From CAZJBS01 sp964544475 (GTDB lineage Bacteria > CLD3 > SB21), in contig CAZJBS010000004.1 in NCBI GenBank assembly GCA_964544475.1, positions 62,001-126,000 of the forward strand: a DNA stretch of 64,000 nucleotides, in the 5' to 3' direction. Both the position numbers and the translations under genes were made by a program. Under the pieces are notes generated by a model. That model was not told the origin of the DNA and made no database searches. It saw only the letters and a list, made by a program, of their open reading frames with translations. Below are positions 25,828 to 32,893 of this stretch, one piece after another. Within the stretch, counting starts at the first letter, position 1. Each line of letters begins with the position of its first letter.

Positions 25828-26048
25828 GTCTCGCCCAGCAGGAGCTCTTTAGAGCCGTCGAAAAAGACGAATCGCTGCTCAAGAAGAAGCGGGTATCCAA
25901 ACCCAGCAAAGACTATCACACTTACAACGTCGCCAAACTCCGAAAACTGGCCCGCTCCATACCTGATTTTCCTCTCAAAGGCCGCGCCGTCTCCAAGGCC
26001 AATCGTGAAGAACTGATCACCTATCTCGAAAAAATTTTCAGAGAATAA
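25815..26048 (+). CDS. frame-shifted 3' extension of the second BMC protein (SAP/Rho_N-like module), no start of its own
   Basis: In the -1 frame relative to the BMC gene, codons from 25815 run to TAA 26046-26048. The frame is open only after a TGA at 25791-25793 and contains no ATG, GTG or TTG, so independent initiation is unlikely. The encoded segment begins TEFISLAQQELFRAVEKDES, has a lysine-rich linker (LLKKKRVSKPSKDY), then NVAKLRKLARSI followed by GRAVSKANREELITYLEKIF. This pattern (xVAxLRxLA ... SKAxREELIxYL) resembles SAP or Rho_N helix-extension-helix modules that bind nucleic acid. Composition is protein-like and the stop lies 27 bp before the kinase start. Either a programmed extension, or one gene broken by an A-run indel or sequencing error. 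Confidence 0.6.
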   Translation, partial: TEFISLAQQELFRAVEKDESLLKKKRVSKPSKDYHTYNVAKLRKLARSIPDFPLKGRAVSKANREELITYLEKIFRE

Positions 26049-26075
26049 CTTCCGCCAGGCGGATTGCCCGACCCC

Positions 26076-27542
26076 ATGTTCCGCTTCATCGAACGTATAG
26101 ACCAGCGCATCCGCGCCCTGAGCATTCCGGCCCGCATTCTGATCATCATGTTCCCTCTCACCACAGGCGCCGTCATCGTCCTGGTCTTTATTGATCTGTG
26201 GCTGATCGCCCGCTGGCCCGGCATTCACTACCTGAGCTGGCTCACGGCGGCCATCAGCAGCCTGATCATTTCCTACTTTATATCACGAATCGCCGCCCAC
26301 GAAATCACAAGCCCAATCAAAGAGCTGACCACAAGCGTCAAAGAAATTGCCCGGGGCAATTTCGATCACAAGATCAACATCCAAACCGGGGAAGAGATCA
26401 TCCAGCTCTCGCGCATTTTCAACTACATGACGCTCGAACTGAAGCGCATCTATCAGATCAACATCAACCAGATTATCCGTGAAAAAATCAAGACCGAGGC
26501 CATTCTGCGCAATATCGCCGACGGCGTGATCGTTTGTGGTCCGGCCGGTGATGTTCTTCTGATAAATGACGTGGTCGAGCGTTGGTTCGGTGTGCGCGAG
26601 AAAGATCTCGTTGGTTTTTCCCTCAATTTCCTGATCCCGGATACAAAATTCCTTCTGGCGCGTGTCAAAGAAGGCTCCTCCACCGACGTGTTTCAGGAAG
26701 AAATCGACGTCATGCCCGCGGATTCCCATTCCACGATCGTGCTGGGAGCGCACGCATCCAAAGTTATGGATGACGACGAAATCATCGCCGTCGTGATCGT
26801 CTTGCGAAACATCACCCGCGAAAAAGAAGTGGACAAAATGAAGACGGAAATTCTGTCCGTCGTCGCGCACGAACTACGGTCCCCGCTGACCTCCATCTCC
26901 GGGTTTAGCGAATTCCTGAAGGATCCTGAGTTGCCGCCTTCCACCCGCAAGGAGTATGTCGATATCATCAATTACGAATCCGCGCGGCTGACCGACATGA
27001 TCAACAAATTCCTCGACGTCAGCCGGATCGAAAGCGGGCAGACCGTCATTCACAAATCCCCCATTGATGTCCTCACGATCCTGTCCAGCATCCTCGGCAT
27101 CAACGCCCATTTCGCACAAAAGAAGGGCATTACGGTTCTGACGGATTTTGGTGAAAACATACCTCTCGTCCACGCCGACCCGGATCTCATCGGCCAGGTC
27201 ATCCTGAATCTCTTTTCCAATGCCTTGAAATACAGCCGCGAAGATACCACGGTCACGATTTCTGTTGGTATGGCGTCTCCGGACGAGGTGATGGTGAGGG
27301 TGAAAGATCAGGGATTTGGAATTTCCGAAGAAAATCTGCAGAATCTCTTTACGAAGTTCTTCAGAGCCAAAGACGACAAGAGAGTCAAGTCAACGGAAGG
27401 CACAGGACTTGGCCTGGCTTTTGTCAAGGAGATCATCAACCAGCACAACGGAAAGGTCGATGTCGAAAGCGAATGGGGCAAGGGCTCCATTTTTTCCTTC
27501 ACGTTGCCGGTCTACAGAGCCGAACCCATGCCCGCCGATTAG
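26076..27542 (+). CDS. membrane sensor histidine kinase with HAMP and PAS domains
   Basis: 488 aa from ATG 26076; TTG 26064 in the same frame is an alternative. Two membrane helices (~20-44 and 53-72) with a short periplasmic loop, HAMP (~72-125), PAS (~140-248), HisKA with phosphoacceptor His265 (SVVAHELRSPLTSISG) and HATPase (NLFSNALKY, DQGFGIS, GTGLGLAFVKEI). The domain order matches PhoR/WalK-like kinases. No response regulator follows; the next gene is convergent. It lies downstream of the BMC genes on the same strand with a 27-bp gap after the frameshifted extension, so it is probably in the same operon. A sensor kinase co-transcribed with shell proteins is unusual. Confidence 0.92.
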   Translation: MFRFIERIDQRIRALSIPARILIIMFPLTTGAVIVLVFIDLWLIARWPGIHYLSWLTAAISSLIISYFISRIAAHEITSPIKELTTSVKEIARGNFDHKINIQTGEEIIQLSRIFNYMTLELKRIYQININQIIREKIKTEAILRNIADGVIVCGPAGDVLLINDVVERWFGVREKDLVGFSLNFLIPDTKFLLARVKEGSSTDVFQEEIDVMPADSHSTIVLGAHASKVMDDDEIIAVVIVLRNITREKEVDKMKTEILSVVAHELRSPLTSISGFSEFLKDPELPPSTRKEYVDIINYESARLTDMINKFLDVSRIESGQTVIHKSPIDVLTILSSILGINAHFAQKKGITVLTDFGENIPLVHADPDLIGQVILNLFSNALKYSREDTTVTISVGMASPDEVMVRVKDQGFGISEENLQNLFTKFFRAKDDKRVKSTEGTGLGLAFVKEIINQHNGKVDVESEWGKGSIFSFTLPVYRAEPMPAD

Positions 27543-29305
27543 CGGCCGGCGGATGCCTCGCGCCATTTCATTTCCTGGTCCTTATACTGAAGTTCGTAGA
27601 GTTTGAAATAAAGTCCGCCTTCCGATAGCAGTTTCTCATGCGACCCCCTTTCCCGTATACGGCCGTGATGCATGACGATGATTTCATCCACATCACGGAT
27701 GGTTGACAATCGATGCGCAATGATGATGGACGTTCGGTTCTTCATCAACTGGCGCGTCGCTTCCTGGATCAGTAATTCGGTCTCGGTGTCGATGCTGGAT
27801 GTTGCTTCGTCCAAAATGAGAATACGAGGGTTGAAAACGAAGGCACGGGCCAGGGAAATCAACTGACGCTGACCGACCGACAGTGTGCTGCCGCGTTCCT
27901 GCACCGGTTCGTGGTAACGATCGGGCAGACGTTCAATAAATTGGTGCGCCCCTATTTGGCGGCACGCTGCCACGACCGAGGGTTCATCGATGTCGGTCCT
28001 TCCCAGCCGGATATTGTCGAGGATATTGCCTGAGAAAAGAAAGACGTCTTGCAGGACCACCGCCATGTTGGCTCGCAATTCCTTTTGGGCGACGGCGGCC
28101 AGGTCTTTGCCGTCCAATCGAATCACTCCGCGCTGCGGTTCATAGAATCTCGACAGAAGATTGATCATGGTGCTTTTTCCCGATCCCGTCGCTCCGACAA
28201 GCGCCACACTTCGTCCGGGCTCCACGCGCAAATGGATGTCCTTCAGAATGTAGTCCTCGTCGCGTTTGACCTCCGCCGGGTTGTACGAAAAATGAACACC
28301 TTCAAATTCAATGAGACCCTCAACGTGACCGAGACGAATGGGATTGGGTATATCCGAAACCTGCGCCGGCGTGTCGAGCAATTTGAAAACCCGCTCCGAG
28401 GATGCCATGGCCGTCTGTAAGATATTGTACTTGTCGCTCAAGTCCTGGATCGGCCGGAAAAATAATTGGGCGTACTGCACGAAGGCGACCAGCGTTCCAA
28501 GGGACATGTACCCTGATATCACCTCTCCGCCGCCATACCAGATCATCAGCGCGAGGGCCACCGAACTGAGAAAATTGACCGCAGGATAAAACCACGCATA
28601 ATGAAACACAGATTCAATGTGGGACTTGGTCAGACTCCGGTTCAGATCGTCCAACTTCGAAAAATTCTTTCCCTCACGGTTGAAGAGTTGGACGGTGCTT
28701 GCGCCGGTGATGTTTTCCTGCAGAGCGCTGTTAAGAGCCGACACCTTCAAGCGGACTTCGCGATAGGATATCCGCACTTTCTGCCGGAACAACATGGAAA
28801 TGTAAAAAATGACCGGAAGAACGGCCAGGCTGACGAAAGTCAGCCGGACATCCAATATGAACATGAAAACGATAATGCCGAATAGGAGAAACAGGTCTCC
28901 AAAAAGATACACGATTCCGGATGTGAACATGTCGTTCAACGATTCGATGTCCGACGTCACTCGGGTGATCAACCGGCCCACCGGATTGCGGTCAAAAAAC
29001 TGCAGATGAAGTTTTTCGATATGATCATACAGTCGAATGCGCAAATCGCAGATGATCCTCTGTCCCATCAACTGCGTGATGTAAATGACGGCATACTGCA
29101 GGGCAAATTCGCCAACGAGCAACCCCACGAACATAAGAGCATACTCATTCAATGTTATCAGATCGCCGGCCGCCATCGCCTCGTCAATGGCGACCTGAAC
29201 GACTTTGGGACGGACGGCGCTGAAAGCCTGCGCGAGAATCAGCAGCAGGATGGAAGCAACCAACATATGCTTGTATGGCAGGACAAATCGGATCAGTCGC
29301 TTCAA
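27539..29305 (-). CDS. ABC exporter half-transporter (fused TMD-NBD)
   Basis: 588 aa, the size of MsbA/LmrA-like half transporters. Six transmembrane helices in ~1-300 (IRFVLPYKHMLVASILLLILAQAF to SSVALALMIWYGGGEV), then the ATPase: Walker A GATGSGKST, signature LSVGQRQ, Walker B ILILDEATSSID and H-loop IIAHRLSTI. It would act as a homodimer or with another half. The substrate cannot be told; lipids, peptides or drugs are all possible. It follows the M16-like gene after 50 bp on the same strand. Its stop overlaps the convergent histidine kinase stop by 4 bp. Confidence 0.93.
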   Translation of the reverse strand: MKRLIRFVLPYKHMLVASILLLILAQAFSAVRPKVVQVAIDEAMAAGDLITLNEYALMFVGLLVGEFALQYAVIYITQLMGQRIICDLRIRLYDHIEKLHLQFFDRNPVGRLITRVTSDIESLNDMFTSGIVYLFGDLFLLFGIIVFMFILDVRLTFVSLAVLPVIFYISMLFRQKVRISYREVRLKVSALNSALQENITGASTVQLFNREGKNFSKLDDLNRSLTKSHIESVFHYAWFYPAVNFLSSVALALMIWYGGGEVISGYMSLGTLVAFVQYAQLFFRPIQDLSDKYNILQTAMASSERVFKLLDTPAQVSDIPNPIRLGHVEGLIEFEGVHFSYNPAEVKRDEDYILKDIHLRVEPGRSVALVGATGSGKSTMINLLSRFYEPQRGVIRLDGKDLAAVAQKELRANMAVVLQDVFLFSGNILDNIRLGRTDIDEPSVVAACRQIGAHQFIERLPDRYHEPVQERGSTLSVGQRQLISLARAFVFNPRILILDEATSSIDTETELLIQEATRQLMKNRTSIIIAHRLSTIRDVDEIIVMHHGRIRERGSHEKLLSEGGLYFKLYELQYKDQEMKWREASAGR

Positions 29306-29355
29306 CAGGCGACCGTCATACGCTTTGCCGACAACGTCGTCTTCTTGGATCGAAC

Positions 29356-30684
29356 TCAGGCCGCTTCTCCCAATTGTGAATAGTCCACTTCAAGAACCTC
29401 TCCCCATCCGTCAAGCGATGCGAGCACACGTTCCTTGTTTCCGACGATCACGATCGTGCTTTGATCTTCACGCAAATAGCGCCGGGCCGCCGCCGTAATA
29501 TCCGATGGCGTTTGTCGCCAAATGGCCTCGATTTCACGATCGAGGAAATCGGGTCCGAGATCGTAGAATTCGGACTGCTCCAAATAAAAAGCCAGATTGG
29601 AATTCGTTTCAAGGCGAAATGGGAAACTGCCTTTGAAATACTGACGCGTGTCGTTCCATTCCTGCTCCGCGATGGATTCCTCTTTCATGCGACGCATTTC
29701 AGATTCGATCAGGCGGATCGCCATACCGGCGGATTCATTCTTCGTTTGCATATGCACTGAAAACGTTCCGCCGTGCAGACGTTTGGTCATGCTTGAATAG
29801 ACACTATACGCCAATCCTTGCTGCGTTCGGATCGAATGGGTGAGGCGCGAAACCAAACCGGAACCGCCGAGAAGGTGGTTCATCAAAAGCGAAGCGTGGT
29901 GATCGTCGCTTTTTCTTCTGGAACCCAGGTTGCCGGCGCAGATGTTGGCTTGTAAGAGGTCACGGTTGACGATGACGATTCGTCGTTCCTGCGGCGTGGG
30001 GGCGTCCAGAATCGGTAACGACTCCGCCGCACGCGGCCGGATCCAATCGGAGGCGTCGATGATGTCGAGAAGATGGTCGGTGTCGCCGGCCATGGCAATG
30101 ATGGCCCCCGATGGTGAGAACCGCTGACGATATTCCGTCCGTATGTCCTCGCACGCGACCGAAGAGAGCGAATGTTCAAATCCATCCAACGACCGTCGAT
30201 ATGGGTGATGACCATAGACAAAGTGGTTAAAGATTTCCCATGCAAGCACCGACGGCTGGTCCGTCTTTTTCTTAAGGTCCGCCAGCATCACTTTTCTGAT
30301 CCGTTCCACTTCGGCTTCCGGAAAAGTGGAATGAAAGACCATGTCGGTCAGGATTTCGAATGTTTTTTCAAAATGCCTCGTTAATGCCGAAACGGTGAAA
30401 TGGACGGCATCATGATGAACATTGAAAGAAACCGAACTGCCCATCCCATCGAGTTCCTGCGCCAAGTCCACGGCGCTCCGGGTTTCAGTTCCTGATCTCA
30501 GAAGTGCCGTCAGCATTTTGAGCCGGCCGCTGACCGCCAATGGTTCCGATGCAGCTCCGAAACGAAACGAGCCCCGCACACTTACGATGGGAAGAGAAGA
30601 ATCCTGACGGGCAAGCACAACCAGTTGATTGGGCCACTGCAGACGCGTGATGCTTTGGTAGACGTGACGGGAGGCAAAGGTCAT
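29356..30684 (-). CDS. M16 (insulinase) family protein lacking the zinc site
   Basis: 442 aa with the two-domain M16B layout: an N-terminal half with GSFRFGAASEP and a C-terminal half with GGSGLVSRLTHSIRTQQGLAYSVYS, the substrate-binding R/Y motif. The HxxEH zinc motif expected near residue 60-65 is absent: the region reads LKMLTALLRSGT. It therefore resembles the non-catalytic partner of a heterodimeric M16 pair, like the alpha subunit of mitochondrial processing peptidase. Such genes usually lie next to an active M16 gene, but none is in the window. There is no signal peptide. ATG 30684 shares one base with the stop of the LytR_C gene. Confidence 0.88.
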   Translation of the reverse strand: MTFASRHVYQSITRLQWPNQLVVLARQDSSLPIVSVRGSFRFGAASEPLAVSGRLKMLTALLRSGTETRSAVDLAQELDGMGSSVSFNVHHDAVHFTVSALTRHFEKTFEILTDMVFHSTFPEAEVERIRKVMLADLKKKTDQPSVLAWEIFNHFVYGHHPYRRSLDGFEHSLSSVACEDIRTEYRQRFSPSGAIIAMAGDTDHLLDIIDASDWIRPRAAESLPILDAPTPQERRIVIVNRDLLQANICAGNLGSRRKSDDHHASLLMNHLLGGSGLVSRLTHSIRTQQGLAYSVYSSMTKRLHGGTFSVHMQTKNESAGMAIRLIESEMRRMKEESIAEQEWNDTRQYFKGSFPFRLETNSNLAFYLEQSEFYDLGPDFLDREIEAIWRQTPSDITAAARRYLREDQSTIVIVGNKERVLASLDGWGEVLEVDYSQLGEAA

Positions 30685-31274
30685 CAGTTGCCGACGGAAA
30701 CAAATTTCAACGACTTGTAATCCTGGCCGATGATCACTGTCACTTCCAGGAACAACTGGGGATTCTTCTGCTGGATCACCGCGCTCTCACTTACCCCGAG
30801 TTCTTTGGCGACCTGAATGGCGTTTTGAATATTGCCGAGACGATCCTGGACAACCGAAGTCTTGAAATTGGCGTGTTGCGCATTGCCGGTCTGGACCACG
30901 TCAAATCCTCGTGTCCGCAGGTAATCGGCGGCACGGGAAGCCAATTTTGGAATACCTGTACCATTCAGGACTTCTACGCGGATCACCTTGGATTTGACTT
31001 GGACGGTTTCGTCGCCCTGCGACGCTGCCGTTTCTCCGTTCTCCATGGTCTGCACGGTCGTTTCCGACGGGCCGCTATTGAGACGCACGACGAGCGAAAT
31101 CAGCAAAGCCACGACGAGCAGCGCGAGCCCGCCAATCAGGATGTTGAGCATCTTATCCCATCCTGAAACCGGCGTCGGTTTTGTCGGCGTACGGCCGGCC
31201 TCCTGGGTGTTGACCGGCGTGGCGGATGCGTCTCCCATCGACCCCGAATCCTCAGATCTCGTTTTTCTCAACAT
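30684..31274 (-). CDS. membrane-anchored LytR_C domain protein
   Basis: 196 aa from MLRKTRSED (ATG 31274, with GAGAGG upstream). A cytoplasmic Ser/Thr/Pro-rich tail (~1-40) is followed by one membrane helix (~44-65, ILIGGLALLVVALLISLVV), then an extracytoplasmic LytR_C domain (PF13399): VIRVEVLNGTGIPKLASRAADYLRTRGFDVV with AVIQQKNPQLFLEVTVIIG. In other bacteria this domain accompanies LytR-CpsA-Psr ligases, but here it is free-standing, as is common in the FCB group. A terminator hairpin lies directly upstream, so this gene needs readthrough or its own promoter. It heads the LytR_C, M16-like, ABC exporter series. Confidence 0.85.
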   Translation of the reverse strand: MLRKTRSEDSGSMGDASATPVNTQEAGRTPTKPTPVSGWDKMLNILIGGLALLVVALLISLVVRLNSGPSETTVQTMENGETAASQGDETVQVKSKVIRVEVLNGTGIPKLASRAADYLRTRGFDVVQTGNAQHANFKTSVVQDRLGNIQNAIQVAKELGVSESAVIQQKNPQLFLEVTVIIGQDYKSLKFVSVGN

Positions 31275-31285
31275 AACCTCTCCAC

Positions 31286-31317
31286 AAAAAAAATTAATCC
31301 CGTCGAGCGGGATTAAT
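31286..31317 (-). terminator. intrinsic terminator after the small outer-membrane protein gene
   Basis: A perfect 10-bp inverted repeat, ATTAATCCCG / CGGGATTAAT (31293-31302 and 31308-31317) with a 5-nt loop. On the minus strand it is followed by eight T residues. It sits between the stop of the upstream gene (31345) and the LytR_C start (31274). Confidence 0.85.
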
Positions 31318-31344
31318 GACAACGATCAAAATTTCATATACCCA

Positions 31345-31842
31345 TCACGGTCTTCCGCCCGTCTCCTGGAAAGGACTCGCGCCGGTTCTGGGCTGATAAA
31401 ATGGATTCGGATAGTAACCGAAACCGCTGCCAAACGGATGGTTGCTGTAACCGACCATCATCTGAAGGTTCTTGTTGGGCTGATACACGAGTTCGGCTCC
31501 GTGCAAAAAATTAGCCCCTTCATTGCCGAAAATTTTTGGGCCGCCAAATGGCTGATGCTGGACGCCCATATTGACCCGAAGAAACAGGGGGTTGGACAGT
31601 TTAAAATTCATCGTGTTCATGTAAATACCCGACGATCCGCTGACACCACCGCCGGTAAAATACGAAAGAGAATAGCTGTGGTTCATCACAAACCGGTCGG
31701 GACTGAAAAATCCGAAAAGCGATCCGGTATTGGAAATGCCACCGAGAACGTCAATGGGTTTTTGTTCAATTTGGGATCGCAGCTGGGCGTGGACCGAGGC
31801 GCCCATGGCCAACCCAATCAACAGAACATACATCTTTTTCAT
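31345..31842 (-). CDS. small exported protein, possibly outer membrane, family not recognised
   Basis: 165 aa with a clear signal peptide (MKKMYVLLIGLAMGASVHAQ). The mature part is rich in Gly, Phe, Tyr and Asn with alternating patterns (FVMNHSYSLSYFTGGG, SGIYMNTMNFKLSNPLFLRVNMGVQHQP, LHGAELVYQPNKNLQMMVGYS) suggesting beta strands. The C-terminus is Pro/Gly-rich with tyrosines (FGYYPNPFYQPRTGASP). No family is recognised. It has its own promoter and terminator, so it is monocistronic. Confidence 0.7.
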   Translation of the reverse strand: MKKMYVLLIGLAMGASVHAQLRSQIEQKPIDVLGGISNTGSLFGFFSPDRFVMNHSYSLSYFTGGGVSGSSGIYMNTMNFKLSNPLFLRVNMGVQHQPFGGPKIFGNEGANFLHGAELVYQPNKNLQMMVGYSNHPFGSGFGYYPNPFYQPRTGASPFQETGGRP

Positions 31843-31865
31843 TGTAACGCCTTTCGTGTATCCTC

Positions 31866-31894
31866 ATGGTAACAAAAGGTTGCAAAAAAGTCAA
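31866..31894 (-). promoter_or_regulatory. candidate promoter for the small exported protein
   Basis: Reading the minus strand, TTGACT (31889-31894) and TACCAT (31866-31871) are separated by 17 bp, 24 bp before the ATG at 31842. It was found by eye. Confidence 0.5.
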
Positions 31895-31912
31895 TATACG
31901 TGTGGATGGATG

Positions 31913-32893
31913 TCAGCCGGTGTGAAATGCCTTGATGCGAATCCGCGGGTCGGCGGCAGCGAGAAGCAGGTCAGAAATGAAATTACCCACAACCACCATG
32001 ATGCCGCCGATCAACGTGGTCGCTAATGTCACAGGGTAGTCCCGTGCGTAAACGGCTTCAATGGCGACGCGCCCCATGCCGGGCCATGCAAATACGGTCT
32101 CCACGATTATCGACCCGCCGAGAAGCATGGGAAAAGTCAAACCAAACAGTGTAATCACGGGCAGGAGAGCATTCTTCAATACATGGCGGCGCAAGATCAT
32201 ACGGCCCGAGAGACCCTTGGCCTTGGCGGCGCGGACGTAATCACTATTGAGAACATCCCGAACACCCTGGGAAGTATATCGTGCCGTGGAAGCCGCGGCG
32301 GGCAGGCCAAGAACCGCAACAGGTAAGATCATGTGCTGAAACATGTCCGCCAATCGGACGACCCACGACAGGTCTTCCGTATCCAGACTTTGCATATGAG
32401 CGGCGGGCAGCCAGCCCAATCCTAGAGAGAAAACCATGACGGCCATCACGGCCATCCAAAACGCCGGGATGGAAACAAATACGAGGCTTCCCGTCGCCAG
32501 GAGGCGTTCGGCACGACGACCCGACCGGCGCGCCATCACCAGACCCAACCAGATTCCAAGAGCAAAATCCAATACCAATGCCGCTCCAGACAGCAACAAC
32601 GTATTGGGTATCGCCTGCCGCAGAATATCGATCACCGGCTGATGTTTGGAAAACGAAATGCCCCAATTGCCCCTGAGCATGTCCGACAGCCATGAGACAT
32701 ATTGAACTCCCAATGGTTGGTCAAGACCCAGTTGTTCACGAACGTTTGCGTAAGCGTCCGGTTCAGTATCCGGATCCATGGACCACGCTGACGGATCGCC
32801 CGGCACCATGTGTAAAACAAAAAAAGTCAGGGTTGCGAGACCCAGGATCAGAAACACAGCCAGCGTCAGCCGTCGCAAAAGGAAAGTTATCAT
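31913..32893 (-). CDS. peptide/nickel-type ABC transporter permease (DppB-like)
   Basis: 326 aa from MITFLLRRL (ATG 32893, overlapping the upstream stop by 4 bp as ATGA). Six transmembrane helices are seen. The opening ITFLLRRLTLAVFLILGLATLTFFVLHMVPGDP is the DppB/OppB hallmark. The EAA-type cytoplasmic loop is DYVRAAKAKGLSGRMILRRHVLKNALLPV. It is the inner-membrane channel for peptides or similar solutes taken up with the lipoprotein encoded just upstream. No DppC permease and no ATPase genes follow, so the rest of the importer must be elsewhere. Confidence 0.93.
   Translation of the reverse strand: MITFLLRRLTLAVFLILGLATLTFFVLHMVPGDPSAWSMDPDTEPDAYANVREQLGLDQPLGVQYVSWLSDMLRGNWGISFSKHQPVIDILRQAIPNTLLLSGAALVLDFALGIWLGLVMARRSGRRAERLLATGSLVFVSIPAFWMAVMAVMVFSLGLGWLPAAHMQSLDTEDLSWVVRLADMFQHMILPVAVLGLPAAASTARYTSQGVRDVLNSDYVRAAKAKGLSGRMILRRHVLKNALLPVITLFGLTFPMLLGGSIIVETVFAWPGMGRVAIEAVYARDYPVTLATTLIGGIMVVVGNFISDLLLAAADPRIRIKAFHTG

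Noticed and set aside
25740..26228. 162-codon minus-strand open frame over the BMC extension
   Set aside because: Acidic, Phe/Gly/Asp-rich composition typical of a complement strand; the plus-strand extension is better explained as coding.
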